From Sphingobium sp. (GTDB lineage: Bacteria > Pseudomonadota > Alphaproteobacteria > Sphingomonadales > Sphingomonadaceae), in assembly GCA_030148625.1 (NCBI GenBank), contig JASBTC010000397.1:1-10609 (forward strand): 10,609 nt of DNA. Reading direction: 5' to 3'. Below the pieces are notes generated by a model that ran no database searches, was not told where the DNA came from, and saw only the letters and a program-made list of their open reading frames with translations. A program made the position numbers and the translations under genes. This document shows positions 5,934 to 10,609 of this stretch, one piece after another (positions within the stretch are counted from its first letter, which is position 1; every line of letters begins with the position of its first letter).

Positions 5934-8776
5934 CCTATTCTCGCCAGACCGATTTCGGCACGCCCGAATCCCAATCAGACAGGACGGTGACGCTCACCAT
6001 CGACGGCCGCGCCGTCACCGTGCCCGCGGGCACCACGGTGATGCGCGCCGCCGCCGAGATCGGCACCGCGATCCCCAAGCTGTGCGCGACCGATTCGCTC
6101 AAGCAGTTCGGATCCTGCCGGCTCTGCCTGGTCGAGATCGATGGCGCGCGGGGCACCCCGGCATCGTGCACCACGCCGGCGGCGGAGGGCATGACCGTCC
6201 ATACCCAGACGCCCAGGCTGCAGAAACTGCGCAAGGGCGTGATGGAGCTCTATATCTCCGATCACCCGCTCGATTGCCTGACCTGCGCGGCCAATGGCGA
6301 TTGCGAGCTTCAGGATCAGGCGGGCGCGGTGGGCTTGCGCGACGTGCGCTACGGCTATCAGGGCGAGAATCACCTTGGCCAGGCCAAGGATCATTCGAAT
6401 CCCTATTTCGACTTCGATTCCTCGAAGTGCATCGTCTGTTCGCGTTGCGTGCGCGCCTGCGAAGAGGTGCAGGGCACGTTCGCACTGACCATCCAGGGAC
6501 GCGGCTTCGGATCGCAGGTTTCGGCGGGAACCGCGGAAGACGACTTCCTGTCCTCCGAATGCGTTTCGTGCGGCGCGTGCGTCCAGGCCTGCCCGACGGC
6601 GACGCTGAGCGAGAAAACGCTGATCGAGATCGGCACGCCCGAGCGCTCGGTCGTCACCACCTGCGCCTATTGCGGGGTCGGCTGCACCTTCCGCGCCGAG
6701 ATGCGCGGCGAACAGCTCGTCCGCATGGTGCCGTGGAAGGACGGCAAGGCCAATCGCGGCCATAGCTGCGTCAAGGGCCGTTTCGCCTGGGGCTATGCCC
6801 AGCATGAGGAGCGGATCACCAAGCCGATGATCCGCGCCAGCATCGACCAGCCCTGGCAGGAAGTGAGCTGGGAACAGGCCTTTGCCCATGCGGCATCCGA
6901 ACTGAAGCGAATCCAGGCCAAATATGGCCAGCGTTCGATCGGCGGCATCACCTCCAGCCGGTGCACCAATGAGGAGACCTTCCTCGTCCAGAAGCTGATC
7001 CGCGCCGGATTCGGCAACAACAATGTCGATACCTGTGCCCGGGTCTGCCACTCGCCGACCGGCTATGGCCTCAAGACCACGTTCGGCACCTCCGCCGGCA
7101 CGCAGGATTTCGACAGCGTCGAACATACCGATGTGATGCTGGTGATCGGCGCGAACCCGACCGACGCGCATCCCGTGTTCGGCAGCCGGATGAAGAAAAG
7201 GCTGCGCGAAGGCGCGAAGCTGATCGTCATCGATCCACGCCGGATCGACCTTGTCCGCTCGCCGCATGTCGAGGCCGCGCATCATCTGCCGCTGCGCCCC
7301 GGCACCAATGTCGCGGTGCTGACCGCGCTGGCGCACGTCATCGTCACCGAGGGGCTGGCCGACGAAGCCTTTATCCGCGAGCGCTGCGACTGGGACGAAT
7401 ATCGGGACTGGGCCGATTTCGTCTCGAACGAGAAGAACAGCCCCGAAACGCTGGCGCCGGTCACGCTGGTCGACCCCGCGGAGCTGCGCGCAGCGGCCCG
7501 GCTCTACGCCACGGGCGGCAACGGCGCGATCTATTACGGACTGGGCGTCACCGAGCACAGCCAGGGTTCTTCCACCGTGATGGCGATCGCCAATCTCGCC
7601 ATGGCGACGGGCAATATCGGCCGGCCCGGCGTGGGCGTGAATCCCCTGCGCGGACAGAACAACGTCCAGGGCGCATGCGACATGGGCAGCTTCCCGCACG
7701 AATTGTCGGGCTATCGCCACATCTCCGACGGCGCGACGCGGGCACTGTTCGAAGACGACTGGGGCGTCAGCCTCGATGCGGAGCCTGGCCTGCGCATCCC
7801 CAACATGCTCGATGCCGCCGTCGATGGCAGTTTCAAGGCGATCTATATCCAGGGCGAAGACATCCTCCAGTCCGACCCCGATACGCGCCACGTCTCCGCC
7901 GGCCTCGCCGCGATGGAATGCGTCATCGTCCAGGACCTGTTCCTCAACGAAACCGCCAATTACGCGCATATCTTCCTGCCGGGCTCCACCTTTCTCGAAA
8001 AGGACGGCACCTTCACCAATGCCGAGCGCCGCATCCAGCCGGTCCGCAAGGTGATGTCGCCATTGAACGGCTATGCCGACTGGGAAGTGACGCAGGAACT
8101 GGCGCGCGCCATGGGGCTCGACTGGAACTACACCCATCCCAGCGAGATCATGGACGAAGTCGCGCGGCTGACGCCGAGCTTCGCAGGGGTCAGCTTCAAG
8201 CGGCTCGACGAGGCCGGTTCGCTGCAATGGCCGGTGAACGAAAGCGCGCCCGACGGCACGCCGACGATGCATATCGAGGGCTTCGTGCGCGGCAAGGGCA
8301 AGTTCGTCGTGACCGACTATGTGCCGACCGACGAGAAATCGGGGCCGCGCTTCCCGCTGCTGCTCACCACCGGCCGTATCCTCAGCCATTACAATGTCGG
8401 CGCGCAGACGCGGCGAACCGCGAACACCGCGTGGCACCCCGAGGACCGGCTGGAGATCCATCCGGTCGATGCCGAGGATCGCGGCCTCAAGGACGGCGAA
8501 TGGGTGCGGCTGGCCAGCCGTTCGGGCGAAACCACCCTCCGCGCGCTCATCACCGACCGTGTCGCGCCGGGCGTGGTCTATACGACCTTCCACCACCCGG
8601 CGACGCAGGCGAATGTGGTGACCACCGACTTCTCCGACTGGGCCACCAACTGCCCCGAATATAAGGTGACGGCGGTCCAGGTGACGCCGTCCAACGGGCC
8701 GACCGACTGGCAGGAGGATTATGAGGCGCTGTCGGAGCGTTCGCGCCGGGTCGCCCCGCTGGAGGCGGCCGAATGA
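5930..8776 (+). CDS. fdsA: NAD+-dependent formate dehydrogenase alpha subunit (molybdopterin, catalytic)
   Basis: Catalytic subunit, 948 residues, close to the usual FdsA length of about 960. It oxidises formate to CO2 at a bis-MGD molybdenum centre and conducts the electrons through a chain of clusters. In order: a [2Fe-2S] ferredoxin domain (Cys52, Cys63, Cys66, Cys80), a His-Cys3 cluster site (His112, Cys116, Cys119, Cys125), two 4Fe-4S ferredoxin sites (Cys167/170/173/177 and Cys211/214/217/221), then the molybdopterin domain with its own cluster ligands Cys245, Cys248, Cys252 and Cys280 (GHSCVKG). The active-site pair is Cys373-His374 in RVCHSPTGYG, so this is the cysteine and not the selenocysteine form. 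NPLRGQNNVQGACDMG (about 574-589) and the C-terminal pterin-binding domain (from about 800) are intact. The start ATG overlaps the mobA stop (ATGA), with AGGA at 5917-5920; the longer upstream frame is a shadow of mobA. All expected cluster ligands are present, so the enzyme should be functional. Confidence 0.97.
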   Translation: MTYSRQTDFGTPESQSDRTVTLTIDGRAVTVPAGTTVMRAAAEIGTAIPKLCATDSLKQFGSCRLCLVEIDGARGTPASCTTPAAEGMTVHTQTPRLQKLRKGVMELYISDHPLDCLTCAANGDCELQDQAGAVGLRDVRYGYQGENHLGQAKDHSNPYFDFDSSKCIVCSRCVRACEEVQGTFALTIQGRGFGSQVSAGTAEDDFLSSECVSCGACVQACPTATLSEKTLIEIGTPERSVVTTCAYCGVGCTFRAEMRGEQLVRMVPWKDGKANRGHSCVKGRFAWGYAQHEERITKPMIRASIDQPWQEVSWEQAFAHAASELKRIQAKYGQRSIGGITSSRCTNEETFLVQKLIRAGFGNNNVDTCARVCHSPTGYGLKTTFGTSAGTQDFDSVEHTDVMLVIGANPTDAHPVFGSRMKKRLREGAKLIVIDPRRIDLVRSPHVEAAHHLPLRPGTNVAVLTALAHVIVTEGLADEAFIRERCDWDEYRDWADFVSNEKNSPETLAPVTLVDPAELRAAARLYATGGNGAIYYGLGVTEHSQGSSTVMAIANLAMATGNIGRPGVGVNPLRGQNNVQGACDMGSFPHELSGYRHISDGATRALFEDDWGVSLDAEPGLRIPNMLDAAVDGSFKAIYIQGEDILQSDPDTRHVSAGLAAMECVIVQDLFLNETANYAHIFLPGSTFLEKDGTFTNAERRIQPVRKVMSPLNGYADWEVTQELARAMGLDWNYTHPSEIMDEVARLTPSFAGVSFKRLDEAGSLQWPVNESAPDGTPTMHIEGFVRGKGKFVVTDYVPTDEKSGPRFPLLLTTGRILSHYNVGAQTRRTANTAWHPEDRLEIHPVDAEDRGLKDGEWVRLASRSGETTLRALITDRVAPGVVYTTFHHPATQANVVTTDFSDWATNCPEYKVTAVQVTPSNGPTDWQEDYEALSERSRRVAPLEAAE

Positions 8777-9048
8777 ACGGGCAGGAGCGCCTGATCTACA
8801 TGGCCAACCAGATCGCGCGCAATCTCGGCGCGATGCAGCATGATCATGCTGCAGCCGCCATCGCCGACCATATCCGCATGTTCTGGGATCCGCGCATGAA
8901 GGCGAAAGTCTTTGCGGACGGCGCCGGCCTTTCCCCCATCGCCGCAGCGGCGATCGAGATGCTGAAACAGGGCGTGGATCCGGGGCATCAGACCCGGGCG
9001 ACCGAATTCAATGCGGTCGACGAAGCGGGTGGTTCCGACGCGGGGTAG
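8773..9048 (+). CDS. fdsD: NAD+-dependent formate dehydrogenase delta subunit
   Basis: A 91-residue soluble protein of the FdsD family, recognised by LIYMANQIARNL (7-18) and the conserved ADHIRMFWDPRMKAKV (31-46). The delta subunit has no cofactor; in characterised bacterial enzymes it is a small accessory subunit of the formate dehydrogenase complex, and its exact role is poorly defined. The residues after about 72 are variable and probably disordered. The ATG overlaps the fdsA stop (ATGA), and a GGAGG ribosome-binding site (8761-8765) lies 7 nt upstream inside fdsA. In several known operons an fdhD-like fdsC gene sits between fdsA and fdsD; here there is no room for it. It is the last gene of the operon, followed by a small hairpin and the second palindromic repeat, and converges on the glutathione peroxidase gene. 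Confidence 0.93.
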   Translation: MNGQERLIYMANQIARNLGAMQHDHAAAAIADHIRMFWDPRMKAKVFADGAGLSPIAAAAIEMLKQGVDPGHQTRATEFNAVDEAGGSDAG

Positions 9049-9062
9049 CGCGCCGAGGTTGA

Positions 9063-9078
9063 GACACCCTACGGTGTC
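9063..9078. other. Small perfect hairpin after fdsD
   Basis: GACACC (9063-9068) pairs with GGTGTC (9073-9078) around a CTAC loop, 14 nt after the fdsD stop and overlapping the left edge of repeat copy 2. No T-run follows, so it is not a standard intrinsic terminator. It may act with the adjacent repeat to protect or end the fds transcript; that is inference. Confidence 0.4.
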
Positions 9079-9175
9079 ATCCTCGCGAAAGCGGGGATCC
9101 AGCTTCTTCTTCTTCTTCTTCTTTTTTCCTGACGCTTCACGGAATAGCTGGGTTCCCGCGTTTGCGGGAATGACA
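9075..9175. repeat. Compound palindromic intergenic repeat (REP/REPIN-like), copy 2, inverted relative to copy 1
   Basis: Read on the minus strand, this element matches the 2371-2464 repeat through its outer GTCATTCCCGC arm, the inner CCAGCT, the central TTCCGTGAAGCGTCAG and the triplet tract. The two arms (9076-9104 and 9146-9174) still pair at about 23 of 29 positions, so this copy is more decayed than copy 1, with changes mostly in the left arm (GTCATCCTCGCG). The triplet tract is longer: seven CTT units at 9103-9123 followed by TTTT. The element fills most of the gap between the convergent fdsD and glutathione peroxidase genes. Confidence 0.87.
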
Positions 9176-9200
9176 GGAGAGGGTCTCTCCTGACCGGCCC

Positions 9201-9749
9201 TTACCCCTTCGCCAGTTCCGTTTCGATCGCCGCGACCAGCGCGGCATCGTCGGGCGCGGTGGTCGGTGCGAAGCGGCCGACGACCTCACCGTCGCGGCCG
9301 ATCAGGAACTTCTCGAAATTCCACAGGACTTCGGGCTCGGGATTGGGGGTCATGCCATAGCCGCGCAGCCGTTCGCGGAACGCTTCGGGATCGCCCGCCG
9401 CATTCGGCGCCGCTTCGGTGAGCGCCGCATAAAGCGGATGCTTGTCCGCGCCGGTCACCTGCATCTTGGCGAACATCGGGAAATCGACACCGAAATTGGT
9501 GGTGCAGAATTCGGCGATCTCGTCATTGGTCCCGGGTTCCTGGGCGCCGAAATCATTGGCGGGAAAACCGGTCACGACCAGCCCCTGATCCCGATATCTG
9601 GCGTAGAGCGCCTCCAGCCCCTCATATTGCGGCGTGAGGCCGCATTTCGACGCGACATTCACGGCAAGCACCACCTTGCCCGCATAATCGCCCAGCGACG
9701 CATCCGCGCCGGTGATGGTCTTCAGCGCAATATCCTGAATCGCGGTCAT
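9201..9749 (-). CDS. Glutathione peroxidase family protein (cysteine type)
   Basis: A 182-residue thiol peroxidase of the glutathione peroxidase family that reduces hydrogen peroxide or organic hydroperoxides in the cytoplasm, with glutathione or more often thioredoxin as reductant. Seen directly: the peroxidatic Cys36 in NVASKCGLTPQY, Gln70 in FGAQEPG and Trp143-Asn144 in WNFEKFLI, together the catalytic tetrad, and Cys82 in EFCTTNFG at the position of the resolving cysteine of thioredoxin-dependent members. The FPANDFG and PMFAK motifs are also standard. There is a slightly extended loop (about 113-138) before the tryptophan motif. The start at 9749 is set by an AAGGAG ribosome-binding site (9756-9761 on the plus strand) and by the family N-terminus; the frame extends upstream through sdhA only as a shadow. 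It converges on fdsD and lies downstream of the sdhA terminator, so it probably has its own promoter, but none is clear in the 38 nt between it and the terminator stem-loop. Confidence 0.95.
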   Translation of the reverse strand: MTAIQDIALKTITGADASLGDYAGKVVLAVNVASKCGLTPQYEGLEALYARYRDQGLVVTGFPANDFGAQEPGTNDEIAEFCTTNFGVDFPMFAKMQVTGADKHPLYAALTEAAPNAAGDPEAFRERLRGYGMTPNPEPEVLWNFEKFLIGRDGEVVGRFAPTTAPDDAALVAAIETELAKG

Positions 9750-9783
9750 GCCGTTCTCCTTCGTCAATCCATATGCCTCAACG

Positions 9784-9807
9784 AAAAGGGGCTCCCGAAG
9801 GAGCCCC
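9784..9807 (-). terminator. Intrinsic terminator after sdhA
   Basis: On the minus strand GGGGCTCC, loop TTCG, GGAGCCCC is followed directly by TTTT (plus-strand A-run at 9784-9787). The 8-bp perfect GC-rich stem with a stable UUCG tetraloop begins 7 nt beyond the sdhA stop codon. It should end sdhA transcription before the glutathione peroxidase gene. Confidence 0.88.
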
Positions 9808-9814
9808 GATCCGA

Positions 9815-10609
9815 TCAGTAAACCCGTGCCTTGGGTTTGATATATTCGGCCTCGTCGGTCAGCGTATAATCGTGGACCGGGCGGTAATCGAGCGTCACCG
9901 CACCCTTTTCGAACCAGCTGATCGTATGCTTCATCCAGTTCGCGTCGTCGCGATCGGGAAAATCCTCGTGCATATGGGCGCCGCGGCTTTCCTTGCGGTT
10001 GGCGGCCGAATGCATCGTGACCACCGCCTGGGGCAGCATGTTGTCGAGCTCGAGCGTCTCGACGAGATCGGTGTTCCAGATCAGCGAGCGATCGGTGACG
10101 CCGACATCCTGCAGATTGGCATAGACCTTGTCGATCAGGCCCTGGCCCTCGCGCAGCAGCTCGGTGTCGCGGAACACCGCGCAATGGCGCTGCATCGTGT
10201 GCTGCATGTCGAGGCGGATCTTCGCGGTCGGCGTGCCGCCGGCAGCATTGCGATACCGGTCGAGGCGGCCGAGCGCCTTGTCGTCGGCCTCGGTATTGAT
10301 CGTGCCGTGCTTGCTGTTGGGCTTGATCAGCTCGGCGATGCGGAAACCCGTCGCGCGGCCGAACACCACCAGATCGATCAGCGAGTTGGAGCCGAGGCGA
10401 TTGGCGCCATGGACCGAAACGCACGCCGCTTCCCCGACCGCGAACAGGCCGGGGACGACGGTATCGGGATTGCCGTCCTTCAGCGTCACGACTTCGCCGT
10501 GATAGTTACAGGGGATGCCGCCCATATTGTAATGGACGGTCGGCGTGACAGGCAGCGGCTGACGGGTCAGGTCGACGCCCGCGAAGATCTTGCCGGTCTC
10601 GGTGATGCC
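9815..10609 (-). CDS. sdhA: Succinate dehydrogenase flavoprotein subunit, C-terminal part (5' end beyond window)
   Basis: The C-terminal 264 of roughly 600 residues of the FAD-binding subunit of respiratory complex II, which oxidises succinate to fumarate in the TCA cycle on the inner face of the cytoplasmic membrane. The frame is open to the window edge, so the internal ATG at 10525 is not the start. Seen directly: VHYNMGGIPCNYHGEV (near 10535-10488) with the substrate-site histidine, GLFAVGEAACVSVHGANRLGSNSL with the substrate-binding arginine and the FAD contact region, the helical C-terminal domain, the SRGAHMHEDFPDRDD motif, and the standard end YIKPKARVY. The motif has Cys where many homologues have Thr (GIPTNYHG), which should not matter for catalysis. 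The gene is followed by an intrinsic terminator, and sdhB, which usually comes next in sdhCDAB operons, is not downstream. Confidence 0.97.
   Translation of the reverse strand, partial: GITETGKIFAGVDLTRQPLPVTPTVHYNMGGIPCNYHGEVVTLKDGNPDTVVPGLFAVGEAACVSVHGANRLGSNSLIDLVVFGRATGFRIAELIKPNSKHGTINTEADDKALGRLDRYRNAAGGTPTAKIRLDMQHTMQRHCAVFRDTELLREGQGLIDKVYANLQDVGVTDRSLIWNTDLVETLELDNMLPQAVVTMHSAANRKESRGAHMHEDFPDRDDANWMKHTISWFEKGAVTLDYRPVHDYTLTDEAEYIKPKARVY

Noticed and set aside
5975..8596. An 873-codon open frame on the minus strand opposite fdsA
   Set aside because: It is the antisense mirror of a GC-rich gene with strong third-position bias; the translation is arginine/alanine/histidine-rich and matches no family I recognise, while the plus strand holds an intact FdsA.
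9011..9193. A 60-codon plus-strand frame reading through the palindromic repeat, with a run of phenylalanines
   Set aside because: The phenylalanine run is only the translated CTT tract, and the frame overlaps the end of fdsD; there is no ribosome-binding site or recognisable protein.
9201..9749. Selenocysteine version of glutathione peroxidase
   Set aside because: The active-site codon is an ordinary cysteine codon (NVASKCGLT), with no in-frame TGA.
9750..10424. N-terminal extension of the glutathione peroxidase into the sdhA region
   Set aside because: The extra segment is a shifted-frame shadow of sdhA, crosses the terminator, and the ATG at 9749 has a good AAGGAG site and the family N-terminus.

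Overview
This GC-rich window reads as an alphaproteobacterial chromosome, most likely a sphingomonad. That placement rests on overall protein similarity as I recognise it, the strong G/C preference at third codon positions and the style of the intergenic palindromes; no search was run. Nearly the whole window is coding, and almost all of it is recognisable.

Positions 2-2357 (+) hold a glutathione-dependent formaldehyde detoxification operon: S-(hydroxymethyl)glutathione dehydrogenase (first about 10 residues lost off the left edge), a small VOC/glyoxalase-fold protein, and S-formylglutathione hydrolase. Together the dehydrogenase and hydrolase turn formaldehyde plus glutathione into formate. 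Positions 2491-9048 (+) hold a LysR-type regulator followed by a tightly overlapping set of genes for a cytoplasmic, NAD+-linked molybdenum formate dehydrogenase: fdsG, fdsB, mobA, fdsA, fdsD. FdsA oxidises formate to CO2, FdsB and FdsG pass the electrons to NAD+, MobA makes the guanylated molybdenum cofactor, and FdsD is the small accessory subunit. The two blocks thus form one route from formaldehyde to CO2 with NADH gained at both oxidation steps.

Positions 9201-10609 (-) are unrelated housekeeping genes read towards the fds genes: a cysteine-type glutathione peroxidase, and the C-terminal 264 residues of the succinate dehydrogenase flavoprotein (SdhA) with a clean intrinsic terminator after it.

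The regulator plus fds block is bracketed by two copies, in opposite orientation, of one compound palindromic repeat (2371-2464 and about 9075-9175) whose centre carries an AAG/CTT triplet tract of different length (4 against 7 units). The most informative regulatory signal is a perfect dyad, TTGATAGA-N5-TCTATCAA, at 3393-3413. It overlaps the stop codon of the LysR gene, is followed 20 bp later by a weaker half-like copy, and then by a TTGACC hexamer, an arrangement expected of a LysR-type activator site for the fds operon. No wholly new system is evident; the points worth checking are this regulator/operator pair, the replacement of the usual fdsC (fdhD-like) gene by mobA, the atypical VOC protein and the repeat bracketing.
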